Made by a program: the position numbers and the translations under genes | Shown: positions 26,589 through 35,083 of the stretch, in pieces | How positions within the stretch are numbered: the stretch's first letter is position 1 | Layout: each line of letters opens with the position of its first letter | Assembly: GCA_007693945.1 (NCBI GenBank) | Contig: RECP01000087.1 | Span: forward strand, 89,722 to 153,721 | DNA: 64,000 nucleotides | Direction of reading: 5' to 3' | DNA from: Spirochaetaceae bacterium | GTDB taxonomy: Bacteria; Spirochaetota; Spirochaetia; DSM-27196; PWMO01 | Notes under the pieces: model-generated | Database searches by the model: none | Seen by the model: only the letters and a program-made list of their open reading frames with translations | What the model was told of the DNA's origin: nothing

Positions 26589-27418
26589 CAGCGCAGCGCG
26601 TCCTGTATCAGCCGGAAGTCAACCGCGGCACGCGTGTCCATGGCGGCCTGAGCGACAATCCGGAAGCGTCGCGACGAGGAAGTGGCACCGGATATGATGT
26701 CAACGCCGGCAGGCCGGCCCTCGTCTTTCAGTTGCTCGGCAAGACGCGGGAAGACGGTGGTCTGGTCAACACCGGTGGCGGCGTTCCAGCGCTCGGCGTA
26801 GGCCGGATCTTCGCTCTTGCGCGCGCTGATGCTGCCGTCTTCCCGCCGGATCTCGTCGTATTCGATCTGAGCTATGGATTGTCGTTCGTAGCGGATTGCG
26901 ATGGTTGCAATCCAGCCGCGCTCATCAGGCTCATCTTCTGCGCGGTAGGTCGAGCTCATCGGCAGTAACGCTACGCGGCTATCGCCCGCCATGGCACGTG
27001 CCACAACGGCATCGGCCAGCTGGTTGAACCAGTTGCTGGAGCTGGTTGCACCGCTGACGGCTTCTACCGGCAGCGACTGCGCCGAGGTCAAGCGGTCGGC
27101 CAGTTCGAGGGTGTACTCTTCAGGGCTGGTTCCCGCAGCGGATTTCATCCGCAGGTTGTAGGCACCGTCCTGAGACTTGAAACCTCCGCCGGCGTCCACG
27201 TAGTCAAAAACGACCGAGGAGACGGCACCGTCTTCGACGGTCAGCTGCAGGAACGGTGCCCAGCCATTGCCGTCGGTATATTCGGCACTCCCCATATAGA
27301 TGCCGTCCTGCAGCCCCTCCAATCGTGTTTCATCCCGCTCCCGGGCGCAGGAGACTATCAGCACAGCCGCGGCTACCATCAACCACGGCAATGCAATTAT
27401 GTGAGCCCGATACTTCAT
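26588..27418 (-). CDS. Lipoprotein with two FMN-binding domains
   Basis: This 276-residue exported protein has a signal peptide ending in the lipobox LIVSC (Cys24) and two tandem FMN-binding-type domains. Each carries the motif SGATSSS (residues 122-128 and 243-249), the sequence to which the flavin transferase ApbE attaches FMN through a Ser/Thr phosphoester in related proteins. The same pattern DGxY/xAEY then SGATSSS is seen in NqrC, RnfG and extracytoplasmic flavinyl transfer proteins. ApbE is not encoded here. GAAAGGAG precedes the ATG, and a strong promoter lies upstream. The one-base overlap with the thioredoxin/CcdA fusion suggests a two-protein electron transfer system facing the periplasm. 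Confidence 0.83.
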   Translation of the reverse strand: MKYRAHIIALPWLMVAAAVLIVSCARERDETRLEGLQDGIYMGSAEYTDGNGWAPFLQLTVEDGAVSSVVFDYVDAGGGFKSQDGAYNLRMKSAAGTSPEEYTLELADRLTSAQSLPVEAVSGATSSSNWFNQLADAVVARAMAGDSRVALLPMSSTYRAEDEPDERGWIATIAIRYERQSIAQIEYDEIRREDGSISARKSEDPAYAERWNAATGVDQTTVFPRLAEQLKDEGRPAGVDIISGATSSSRRFRIVAQAAMDTRAAVDFRLIQDALR

Positions 27419-27442
27419 GGTACAACTCCTTTCTGTCCGGCT

Positions 27443-27473
27443 ATTATACCCCGGCGGCCTTTTCGACTGTCAA
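27443..27473 (-). promoter_or_regulatory. Promoter for the FMN-lipoprotein/CcdA operon
   Basis: Read on the minus strand, TTGACA (27473-27468) and TATAAT (27448-27443) are both perfect consensus hexamers. The spacer is 19 bases, two longer than ideal, which may lower basal activity or call for an activator. The ATG at 27418 is about 25 bases downstream of the -10 box. Confidence 0.6.
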
Positions 27474-27545
27474 CAGCTTTTCAGGCTGCTCTTTCCGCAG
27501 CACAGCGGCATTGGCACTACGCTGTATCTTTGTTGGTGTTCAGGA

Positions 27546-27574
27546 TTGATTTTTATCGACTATCGTGGTATGAA
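27546..27574 (+). promoter_or_regulatory. Promoter for the second Liv operon
   Basis: TTGATT at 27546-27551 and TATGAA at 27569-27574 are 17 bases apart. The expected start near 27581 leaves a leader of about 29 bases with AAGGAGGAA before the ATG at 27610. Confidence 0.55.
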
Positions 27575-27609
27575 ACCTGCACTGCTCACAATTCGTAAGG
27601 AGGAATTGA

Positions 27610-28740
27610 ATGAAGTCTCTGTACGTAAAGACGATCATGGTCGTACTGATTGTGTGTCTGGTTGCGGTTACCGGTTTTACCGCCGGTCAGCGTGACGAAG
27701 CGGTTATCCGGATTGGGGTGGCCGGCGCACACAGCGGCGATCTCGCCAGTTATGGACTACCGACGGTCAACGCGGCCGAGTTGGTAGCCGAGATGTACAA
27801 CGCAGAGGGCGGAATCAACGGAGCCCGCGTCCAGCTGATTGTTGAAGACGATGTCTGTCAGCCGGAAGTTGCCGCCAACATCGCCGCCAAGCTGGTCGGT
27901 GACGGCGTGGTTGCCGTTATCGGGCATATCTGTAGCGGCGCGACGTTTGCCGCACTGGGTACCTACCTGGATTCCGATATCCTGGCTATCTCACCGTCGG
28001 CCACCGCCCCCGATCTCACCCAGAGTGGTGAGTATCCCAACTTTTTCCGTACGATCGCCTCTGACGACGCCCAGGCACGCATGCAGGTTGATTTTGCGCT
28101 CGATACACTCAATGTCCGCCGCATCGCGGTACTGCACGATCGCGGTGACTACGGCCGCGGCCTCGCAGAGAACGCTCGTGACTTCATCCAGGCGGACGGC
28201 CGTGGACAGGTGGTTGTCTTTGACGGCGTGACCCCCGGCGCGGTTGATTACTCGGCCATCATTGCTCGCATCGAGCAAAGCAATGCCGACGCCGTCATCT
28301 ACGGCGGCTATCATCCCGAAGCCTCCCGAATCGTCGGCCAGATGCGCGATCGCGGTATGCAAACGCTGTTCATCTCGGGAGACGGTGTGAAGGACGACAC
28401 TTTCATTCAGACTGCCGGTCCGGCCTCCGAGGGTGTCTATGCCACCGGGCCGATGGACCTGAGTGGTAACCCGGTTGCCATGGATGCCGCCCGACGCCAC
28501 CGTGAGAAGTACGGTGAAGACCCTGGCCCGTTCTTTCTGGAGGCGTATGCGGCCGCTCTGGCGCTCTTCAATGCAATTGAGATTGGCGGCACCGACTACG
28601 ACGGCATTGCCAACGCGCTGCGCAACAACACGGTCGACACTTCGGTTGGTCCTATCCGTTTTGACCGGCGCGGTGATGCTGAAGGCGTCGGTTTCGCGGT
28701 CTACCAGGTGCAGAACGGCGTGTATGTCGAGCTTCGCTGA
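27610..28740 (+). CDS. Liv-type ABC transporter substrate-binding protein (second operon)
   Basis: This is a 376-residue periplasmic receptor of the branched-chain amino acid/amide family. A signal peptide covers about residues 1-25 (ending TGFTAG). The mature protein starts VIRIGVAGAHSGDLASYG, then LVAEMYNAEGGINGARVQLIVEDD, a classical LivJ/LivK opening with the ligand-loop SATAPDLTQ at about residues 130-140. It is closer to canonical LivJ than the binding protein at 7292. AAGGAGGAATTG precedes the ATG. It heads a livJ-H-M-G-F type operon and is followed by a strong hairpin. Confidence 0.93.
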   Translation: MKSLYVKTIMVVLIVCLVAVTGFTAGQRDEAVIRIGVAGAHSGDLASYGLPTVNAAELVAEMYNAEGGINGARVQLIVEDDVCQPEVAANIAAKLVGDGVVAVIGHICSGATFAALGTYLDSDILAISPSATAPDLTQSGEYPNFFRTIASDDAQARMQVDFALDTLNVRRIAVLHDRGDYGRGLAENARDFIQADGRGQVVVFDGVTPGAVDYSAIIARIEQSNADAVIYGGYHPEASRIVGQMRDRGMQTLFISGDGVKDDTFIQTAGPASEGVYATGPMDLSGNPVAMDAARRHREKYGEDPGPFFLEAYAAALALFNAIEIGGTDYDGIANALRNNTVDTSVGPIRFDRRGDAEGVGFAVYQVQNGVYVELR

Positions 28741-28779
28741 TTCATCCGCGATTGACTCGACTAACGGATCCGGATCTTG

Positions 28780-28811
28780 CGGTCTCGTGCGGCGTGCGCC
28801 GCGCGAGACCG
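28780..28811 (+). other. Long hairpin between binding-protein and permease genes (second operon)
   Basis: CGGTCTCG at 28780-28787 pairs with CGAGACCG at 28804-28811, and the inner GCGGC at 28789-28793 pairs with GCCGC at 28798-28802, with a T-G wobble between the two stems. The total is a 14-pair stem with a 4-base loop. It lies 40 bases after the receptor gene and 38 before the GTG of the permease gene. It is likely an mRNA-stabilising or attenuating structure. Confidence 0.55.
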
Positions 28812-28848
28812 TCCCGTTACGTGGAGCACCACGAAAGGTCAGACAAGC

Positions 28849-29751
28849 GTGAACTACTTTCTCGGGCTATTTGTCAGCGGGCTGACCCGCGGCAGCATCT
28901 ACGCGCTGCTGGCGCTCGGCTATACGATGGTTTACGGCATTATCGAGCTGATCAACTTCGCCCACGGTGAGATCTACATGATCGGCGCGTTTACCGCGTT
29001 GATACTGGCCAGCGTACTCAGCATTGCCGGCCTGGATGCCCTGAGCATTCTGGTGATTGCGAGCCTGGTGGCCATGATCTACTCGGCCGCGTACGGTTAT
29101 ACCATGGAAAAGATTGCATACAAGCCGGTTCGGCACAGCCAGCGTCTGTCGGCGCTGATCAGCGCCATCGGAATGTCACTTTTCCTGCAGAACTACGTGC
29201 GCCTGGCGCAGACGTCCAACTTCCTGCCGTTCCCGGCACTGATACCGCGCTTCACGTTTCTGGATCTTTTGCCGTTCCGGGCCTCATCAGCGCAGTTCGT
29301 GATATTTGTCACCACCGCGGTAGTCATGATTCTGCTGACGTTCCTGATCAAGTTTACGCGTATTGGAAAATCGATGCGCGCGGCAAGCCAGGACAAGACC
29401 ATGGCGATGCTGCTCGGAGTAAACGTCAACCGGGTTATCTCGGTGACGTTTCTCATCGGGTCGGCAACTGCCGCGTTGGGTGGTGTGCTCATCAGCTCGT
29501 TTACGGGGCAGATCAACTTCTTCATCGGGTTTATGGCCGGCATCAAGGCTTTTGTGGCGGCCGTATTGGGCGGGATCGGCAGCATTCCCGGTGCGGTGCT
29601 CGGCAGCTTTGTGCTTGGCTGGACCGAGTCCTTTGGCGCCGGGTACATCTCCAGCGACTACGAGGATGTATTCGCGTTTGCGATTCTGGTGCTGATTCTG
29701 ATCTTCAAACCTTCGGGTTTGCTCGGGCGGCCGGAAAACAAGAAGGTGTAG
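28849..29751 (+). CDS. Liv-type ABC transporter permease (LivH-like, second operon)
   Basis: This 300-residue membrane channel subunit has about eight hydrophobic segments. The opening GLTRGSIYALLALGYTMVYGI and the following INFAHGEIYMIGAF are family blocks; VLGGIGSIPGAVLGSFVLG marks the C-terminal part. The GTG at 28849 was chosen because homology begins with NYFLGLF and AAAGG lies about ten bases upstream; the codons above it overlap the hairpin. The next gene starts three bases after the stop. Confidence 0.93.
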   Translation: MNYFLGLFVSGLTRGSIYALLALGYTMVYGIIELINFAHGEIYMIGAFTALILASVLSIAGLDALSILVIASLVAMIYSAAYGYTMEKIAYKPVRHSQRLSALISAIGMSLFLQNYVRLAQTSNFLPFPALIPRFTFLDLLPFRASSAQFVIFVTTAVVMILLTFLIKFTRIGKSMRAASQDKTMAMLLGVNVNRVISVTFLIGSATAALGGVLISSFTGQINFFIGFMAGIKAFVAAVLGGIGSIPGAVLGSFVLGWTESFGAGYISSDYEDVFAFAILVLILIFKPSGLLGRPENKKV

Positions 29752-29754
29752 TCT

Positions 29755-31053
29755 ATGTGCCCGCAGGCAACATCAGTGCAGACGCGGCCGAGCCGCTACC
29801 TCGCGTATGCGCGTCGGTCGCTGCTGGTATCGATCTGGTTCGCGATCCTGACGTTTCCGATTATCGTGATCCGTGCCAACACCATTACCGGAATAATCAC
29901 CTGGCGCTGGCATAACATCGGCTGGATTATCGCCGGGACTTTCTTCGGGTCGTGGATCTGGGGCTATTTCCTGGAGCGCAAGCGGCTCGGCACTCGAGCA
30001 CCCGCGGGACCGCTGCGACGGAGAATCACCGCGTTGCGCGGCGCGCTGGACCGGCTAAAACAGCGCCCTCAAGTGGCACGGATGAGCGTAGTAATCCTGG
30101 TTTTGGCGGTGGTTGCGTTCCCGTTCCTGGGAGGAATGTACCAGACCAACATCATGACTACCGCCCTGCTCTACGTGGTACTCGGGCTCGGACTGAATAT
30201 CATCATAGGGCTGGGAGGTATGCTGCACATTGGCTACATCGCCTTCTACGCCCTTGGCGCGTACAGTTACGCTCTGCTCAACTTCCATTTCGGACTGAAC
30301 TTCTGGCTGGCACTGCCCATCGGCGCGCTGGTTGGTGGACTGTTCAGTCTGGCAATCGGGATCCCGGTACTGCGCCTGCGCGGTGATTACCTGGCGATTG
30401 TGACGCTGGCGTTCGCCGAGATAACCCGGCTGGTACTGGAGAACTGGAGCGGCCTGACGTTCGGCACCGCCGGTATCCGCAACATCCCGCGCCCGGCTAT
30501 TCCCGGTATACGGCTGACACTGCCGCAGACAACTACGTTTGTCTACTTCATCATGATCGGCCTGGTTCTGCTGACCATCTTTGTGGTCAACCGGCTGGAG
30601 AACAGCCGCATCGGACGTCAGTTCGTGGCAATGAAGGAAGACTTCATCGCGTGCCAGGCTATGGGGGTCAATATCGCGCGTACCAAGCTGGCCGCGCTGG
30701 GCCTCGGCGGTATGTGGGCCGGTCTCGTGGGTGTGGTGTTCGCGGCGAGAACAACCTTCATCAACCCCGCGAGTTTCACCGTCTGGGAGTCGATCATCGT
30801 GCTCTGCACCGTGGTGCTTGGCGGCATGGGGTCGATACCGGGTGTCATAACCGGCGCCCTGGTTCTGATTCTGGTCCCGGAGTATCTACGGGCGTTTGCT
30901 CAGTTCAGGATGCTGCTGTTCGGCGCGATTCTGGTTACGATGATGGTGTTTCGTCCCGGAGGTCTGATACAGAAGCGGCGTCGCGCGTACAGAATAACCG
31001 CTGAAGAGCAGAAGGTGGTTGCAGAGTCGGGCGATCTGAGTATACAGGGGTAG
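29755..31053 (+). CDS. Liv-type ABC transporter permease (LivM-like, second operon)
   Basis: This 432-residue permease is of the long LivM class, with two extra N-terminal hydrophobic segments and a basic linker (RRRITALRGALDRLKQR) before the core. The core has GMLHIGYIAFYALGAYSYALL, IPVLRLRGDYLAIVTLAFAEI and MKEDFIACQAMGVN, the last being the ATPase-contact loop. The first LivM protein in this window is about 100 residues shorter, so the two operons are not recent duplicates. A weak AAGGTG is the only ribosome-binding site. Confidence 0.93.
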   Translation: MCPQATSVQTRPSRYLAYARRSLLVSIWFAILTFPIIVIRANTITGIITWRWHNIGWIIAGTFFGSWIWGYFLERKRLGTRAPAGPLRRRITALRGALDRLKQRPQVARMSVVILVLAVVAFPFLGGMYQTNIMTTALLYVVLGLGLNIIIGLGGMLHIGYIAFYALGAYSYALLNFHFGLNFWLALPIGALVGGLFSLAIGIPVLRLRGDYLAIVTLAFAEITRLVLENWSGLTFGTAGIRNIPRPAIPGIRLTLPQTTTFVYFIMIGLVLLTIFVVNRLENSRIGRQFVAMKEDFIACQAMGVNIARTKLAALGLGGMWAGLVGVVFAARTTFINPASFTVWESIIVLCTVVLGGMGSIPGVITGALVLILVPEYLRAFAQFRMLLFGAILVTMMVFRPGGLIQKRRRAYRITAEEQKVVAESGDLSIQG

Positions 31054-31056
31054 TCG

Positions 31057-31839
31057 ATGGTACTGGATGTACGTGCTCTGACGATGGACTTTGGCGGGCT
31101 GCGCGCCGTGGACCATGTGGACCTGCAGATCAGCCAGGGCGAGATAGTGGCGCTGATTGGTCCCAACGGAGCAGGCAAGACCACTTTCTTCAACTGCGTT
31201 ACCGGAATGTACACACCGACTACGGGAACGGTAACCATTGCGCGCCCCGGAAGTGAACCGCACAACATAACCCGCATGCGTCCGCACCTGATTACCGCGC
31301 AGGGGTTGGCGCGGACCTTCCAGAACATCAGGCTTTTCCCGGAGATGACGGTTCTGGAGAATGTCATGATCGGGCGCGACTGCCGGCTCAGTGCCGGAAT
31401 TGTAGGTGCCATCCTTCGAAACCGAAAGACGCTCGAAGAAGAAGAGCAGGTTGTACTCGACAGTTTTCGGATGCTCGAAATCGTGGGCATCGGCAAATGG
31501 GCCAATGAGACCGCCAAGAACCTTCCGTACGGGGCTCAGCGCCGACTGGAAATTGCGCGCGCGTTGGCTACCGAGCCTTTCCTGTTGCTGCTCGATGAGC
31601 CGGCTGCCGGCATGAATCCGCAGGAAACCCGTGACCTGGTGGCCCTGATCCGGCGTCTACGCTTTGATCACCATCTGTCGATCTTTTTGATCGAGCACGA
31701 CATGAGCCTGGTGATGACGCTCTCCGAACGTATCTATGTCATGGACTACGGCAAACTGATTGCCGTCGGAGAACCTGCTGAAGTGCGGCGAGATCCGGCC
31801 GTGATCAAGGCCTACCTGGGAGAGGACGTCAGTGCTTGA
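31057..31839 (+). CDS. Liv-type ABC transporter ATPase (LivG-like, second operon)
   Basis: This 260-residue ATPase has Walker A GPNGAGKTT, LARTFQNIRLFPEMTVLENV (the LivG-type Q-loop), a reduced signature LPYGAQRRLEIARAL, Walker B LLLLDEPAAGMNPQE and the H-loop LIEHDM. The insertion TVTIARPGSEPHNITRMRP before the Q-loop is moderate for the family. ATG follows three bases after the LivM stop. The last eight bases overlap the LivF gene. Confidence 0.94.
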   Translation: MVLDVRALTMDFGGLRAVDHVDLQISQGEIVALIGPNGAGKTTFFNCVTGMYTPTTGTVTIARPGSEPHNITRMRPHLITAQGLARTFQNIRLFPEMTVLENVMIGRDCRLSAGIVGAILRNRKTLEEEEQVVLDSFRMLEIVGIGKWANETAKNLPYGAQRRLEIARALATEPFLLLLDEPAAGMNPQETRDLVALIRRLRFDHHLSIFLIEHDMSLVMTLSERIYVMDYGKLIAVGEPAEVRRDPAVIKAYLGEDVSA

Positions 31840-32539
31840 GCTCAAAATGGTGAACACGTTCTACGGCAGTATCCAGGCACTGAAGGATGTCTCAATCAGC
31901 GTCACGAAGGGCGAAATCATAACCCTGATCGGGGCCAATGGAGCCGGCAAGACAACCACGCTGATGTCGGTCTCGGGTATCGTACGGCCGGCCTCCGGAT
32001 CAATTCTGTTTGAAGACCGTGATCTCAACGATCTGGAACCGGATCAGATCGTGGCCGCCGGTGTCAGCCACGTGCCGGAAGGCCGGCGGATCTTCCCGTA
32101 TCTCACCGTTCAGGAGAACCTGGATCTGGGCGCCTATCTGCGTCGTGACAGCGCGGGAGTGCGTAAGGATCTCGAGTACGTGTTTGAACTGTTCCCGATT
32201 CTTTCGCAGCGGCGCCACCAGGCCGGGGGCACGCTGAGTGGAGGCGAACAGCAGATGCTGGCGATCTCACGCTCCCTGATGGCTCGCCCGCGGTTACTAC
32301 TGCTCGATGAGCCATCACTCGGGCTTGCTCCGCTGATCGTGCAGCAGATCTTCGAGATTCTGGTCCAGATCAATCGCCAGAACGGCACGACCATATTTCT
32401 GGTGGAACAGAACGCCTACATGGCACTACGCGTTGCACACCGGGGCTACGTCATGGAGAACGGCTCAATAGTTCTGACCGATGACACCAGGGTGCTGCTG
32501 GAAAACGAACAAGTCAAGGAAGCCTATCTAGGTGTATAA
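31832..32539 (+). CDS. Liv-type ABC transporter ATPase (LivF-like, second operon)
   Basis: This 235-residue ATPase has Walker A GANGAGKTT, VPEGRRIFPYLTVQENLDLGAY, signature LSGGEQQMLAISR, Walker B LLLLDEPSLGLAP and the H-loop VEQNA, all typical of LivF. It starts with GTG inside the LivG gene, with GGGAGAGGA upstream. The next gene (CBS domains) starts 31 bases after its stop and is probably co-transcribed. Confidence 0.94.
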   Translation: MLELKMVNTFYGSIQALKDVSISVTKGEIITLIGANGAGKTTTLMSVSGIVRPASGSILFEDRDLNDLEPDQIVAAGVSHVPEGRRIFPYLTVQENLDLGAYLRRDSAGVRKDLEYVFELFPILSQRRHQAGGTLSGGEQQMLAISRSLMARPRLLLLDEPSLGLAPLIVQQIFEILVQINRQNGTTIFLVEQNAYMALRVAHRGYVMENGSIVLTDDTRVLLENEQVKEAYLGV

Positions 32540-32570
32540 TCGATAGCGAGTACAATACGGGAGTTAGGCC

Positions 32571-33218
32571 ATGATCGTCTCACGCATTATGACGGAGAAT
32601 CCGTTTACTGTCGAACCGTCAACGCCGGTTACCGAGGCTCAGGCGCTGCTGCGCCGGGAAAAGATTCACCGGCTGCCGGTACTGGACAAGCACGGCAGAC
32701 TGACAGGCATCATCTCGGAGAAGGATCTGCTCTATGCTTCGCCTTCGCCGGCGTCCACGCTCAACGTGTACGAGATGACCAACCTGTTGTCGAAACTGAA
32801 GGTTGAAACGGTCATGACTCGGGAGGTTATCATCACCAGCCCCGACGAGACCCTCGAGGACGCTGCTCGCAAAATGAGCGACAACAACATCGGCGGATTA
32901 CCTGTTGTCGACGCCAAGGGCGTGCTGGTAGGGATCATAACCGAATCCGACATCTTCCGCGTCTTCATAGATCTGTTCGGCAGTCGCAAATCGGGGATCA
33001 GGGCCACCTTCCGCATTCCTGAACGGCACGGTGAAATCGCCGAACTCAGTCGAGAGATTTCCGAAGCCGGTGGCAACATCATCTCCTTCGGCACGCTGCC
33101 GGGTAGTGCTCACGATAACGCGGTTTGCGTTATCAAGGTCGAGGGGTTGTCCAAAGAGGATTTTGTGCAGGCGGTCGAGAGCAGTATTCTCGAGGTCATC
33201 GATATCCGCGAGTCTTGA
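32571..33218 (+). CDS. CBS-domain pair protein with C-terminal ACT-like domain
   Basis: This is a 215-residue soluble protein. Two CBS motifs (about residues 1-60 and 77-140; each shows MTxxPFTVEPxTP or MTREVIITSPDET, then LPVxD and LxGIISEKD or VGIITESD) would form a Bateman module that senses an adenosyl ligand such as AMP, ATP or SAM. The last 70 residues (IRATFRIPERHGEIAELSREI, then GGNIISFGT) read as an ACT domain, an arrangement seen in AcuB-like proteins. GGGAGTTAGG precedes the ATG. Coming last after a Liv operon, it may tie transport or catabolism to energy or amino acid state; that is inference. Confidence 0.85.
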   Translation: MIVSRIMTENPFTVEPSTPVTEAQALLRREKIHRLPVLDKHGRLTGIISEKDLLYASPSPASTLNVYEMTNLLSKLKVETVMTREVIITSPDETLEDAARKMSDNNIGGLPVVDAKGVLVGIITESDIFRVFIDLFGSRKSGIRATFRIPERHGEIAELSREISEAGGNIISFGTLPGSAHDNAVCVIKVEGLSKEDFVQAVESSILEVIDIRES

Positions 33219-33228
33219 CGGAGAGCAC

Positions 33229-34053
33229 GTGTTTAGCTCGCTTCTTCGCGGTGCAATCATCGCGGTCACGATTGTACTGTTCTTTCTGTTCCTTATACCG
33301 CTACTCGAGCGGCGCATGGTGTTCCATCCGGTACGCCATCCGCATGGAAACTGGGCTCCTGAACAGTTTGATCTGCCGGTAGAGGATCACTGGTTTGAAA
33401 CCGAAGACGGCGTAACGCTGCACGGCTGGTATGCCCGGGCCGAGCAGCCCGTGGGCACAACCCTGCTATGGTCACAGGGCAACGCCGGTAATCTGACCTA
33501 CCGCATGCAGAATATGCGTCTGTTACTTGACTACGGAATCGATGTCTTTATCTATGACTACCGCGGCTACGGTCGCAGCCAGGGGAATCCGACCGAGGTC
33601 GGCATCTATGCCGACGCTCGTGCGGCGTATGACTATCTGGCGCGTGAGCTGCAGATTGCCCCTCGTGAGATTGTGCTGTTTGGGCGTAGCCTCGGCTCGG
33701 CGGTGGCGGTCGATCTGGCGTTGCAGCGTGACGTCGCCGGGGTTATCCTGGAGGCGCCGCTCACCAATGCCAGGGATATGTCGCGCCGGCTCGTGCCGCT
33801 GCTTCCCGTGCATAGGGTGATTTCGACGCAACTCGATTCGCTGGCCAAGATTCCCAACATCAACGTGCCGGTGCTCATCATCCACGGCGACCGCGACAAC
33901 GTGGTGCCTATAGAGCAGGGTAAGCGGCTGTATGCCGCCGCCGGACAGCCGCGGCAGTTCTACACCGTCGAGGGGGCCGGCCATAACGATACGTTTGTCG
34001 TTGGCGGCAACGCCTACTTCGAGCTGCTGCGGGACTTCGTCAGCGGACTGTAG
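33229..34053 (+). CDS. Membrane-anchored alpha/beta hydrolase
   Basis: This 274-residue protein has a hydrophobic N-terminal anchor (about residues 4-24) and an alpha/beta hydrolase domain. The nucleophile elbow is FGRSLGSAVA (GxSxG), the acid is in HGDRDNVVP and the base in GAGHND, so the triad is complete. SQGNAGNLTYR and IYDYRGYGRSQG are typical of the bem46/YfhR-like group, whose substrates are mostly unknown. The GTG at 33229 has GGAGAG upstream and starts ten bases after the CBS gene stop. It is convergent with the EamA gene 19 bases away. Confidence 0.87.
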   Translation: MFSSLLRGAIIAVTIVLFFLFLIPLLERRMVFHPVRHPHGNWAPEQFDLPVEDHWFETEDGVTLHGWYARAEQPVGTTLLWSQGNAGNLTYRMQNMRLLLDYGIDVFIYDYRGYGRSQGNPTEVGIYADARAAYDYLARELQIAPREIVLFGRSLGSAVAVDLALQRDVAGVILEAPLTNARDMSRRLVPLLPVHRVISTQLDSLAKIPNINVPVLIIHGDRDNVVPIEQGKRLYAAAGQPRQFYTVEGAGHNDTFVVGGNAYFELLRDFVSGL

Positions 34054-34072
34054 ACGCCGGCCGATTCCGCGT

Positions 34073-34948
34073 CTATCCGGAGTACCGGATACCGACTGCT
34101 GCTGACAGAACCAGTCCGGTCCCGATCAACTGCTGCAGTCCGGCAGGCTCGGCGAACACCACAATACCCACAAGTGTCGCCACCAGTACTTCTATTGATC
34201 CCACGATGGCAGCCCGACCGGATTCCACGCCCTTCAGCCCGAACGTGTAAAACATGTAGGCGGCTACCGTTGGCAGTACTACAATCCCGATACCCCAGCC
34301 GACGACGCCGGGAGATAGCCACGAGACCGGGGCAACCCGCATCACTGCCGCAGGCGTCAGGGCAATAGCCGCGATCGCAAACGTATAGACTGTGACCGTC
34401 TGCGCACCGTACCGCAGCAGGGCCCGTTTGCCTACCACGCTGTAGAGCGAGAACGTAAGACCCGCGGTGAGACCGATCGCAATCCCGCCAATACCTGCTT
34501 CAAGGCTGCGGCCGCCGAAGCCGCCGGTCACCGCCACCACCCCGGCGGACATGGCCACAAGACAGGCGATCTTGGCGCGCGTGATCGGCTCACGAAAGAA
34601 CACGTGCGACAGCAGCACCACGAAACCGGGAGAGGTATAGAGCAGAACTACGGCAGCTGAGACGCCCAGTGTCCGGATTGCGGTTACGTAGCTCCACTGA
34701 AACACCGCGATACTCACGGCTCCGGTGAGCAGGAAAAAGCGCAGATCGGCCCAGCGCTGCAGTCGCAGCGTTGGCGGCGATTGTCGCGCTATCCAGGCTG
34801 TCATTACTACCGCTGCACCGAGCATTCGCAGCCAGGCGATCTGGATGGAGCTCAAGCCGTGTGCGGCAAGACCGTTCACGAAGATTCCGACGCAGCCCCA
34901 GAGGGCGGCACCGAGTGCCACGAAACCGTACGACCGCGACTGATCCAC
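34073..34948 (-). CDS. EamA-type (DMT superfamily) transporter
   Basis: This 291-residue membrane protein has ten hydrophobic segments in two EamA repeats (about 5-140 and 150-288). The repeat start GFVALGAALWGCVGIFVNGL, the AxWxR-like IAWLRMLGAAVVM and the second-half AAYMFYTFGLKGVESGRAAIVGSIEVLVA are characteristic. Such proteins export or import amino acids, nucleosides or sugars; the substrate cannot be told. GTG at 34948 has GGAGG directly upstream. It diverges from the phosphatidyltransferase-like gene across a 135-base region. Confidence 0.9.
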   Translation of the reverse strand: MDQSRSYGFVALGAALWGCVGIFVNGLAAHGLSSIQIAWLRMLGAAVVMTAWIARQSPPTLRLQRWADLRFFLLTGAVSIAVFQWSYVTAIRTLGVSAAVVLLYTSPGFVVLLSHVFFREPITRAKIACLVAMSAGVVAVTGGFGGRSLEAGIGGIAIGLTAGLTFSLYSVVGKRALLRYGAQTVTVYTFAIAAIALTPAAVMRVAPVSWLSPGVVGWGIGIVVLPTVAAYMFYTFGLKGVESGRAAIVGSIEVLVATLVGIVVFAEPAGLQQLIGTGLVLSAAVGIRYSG

Positions 34949-35045
34949 TGTGTTCCTCCATCCCAGGCGGCACTCTACCACTGCATTGCCGGAAGCCGCA
35001 AGATCGCGGCAGCGGTAGTCAGATACGCCGTGCGAGGCTCGCAGC

Positions 35046-35074
35046 TTGTCGGGCCTCAGTCGGTAGGCTATATT
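35046..35074 (+). promoter_or_regulatory. Promoter giving a near-leaderless mRNA
   Basis: TTGTCG at 35046-35051 and TATATT at 35069-35074 are 17 bases apart. The predicted start near 35081 lies three bases before the ATG at 35084, and there is no ribosome-binding site. Confidence 0.5.
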
Positions 35075-35083
35075 CAAACGCAC

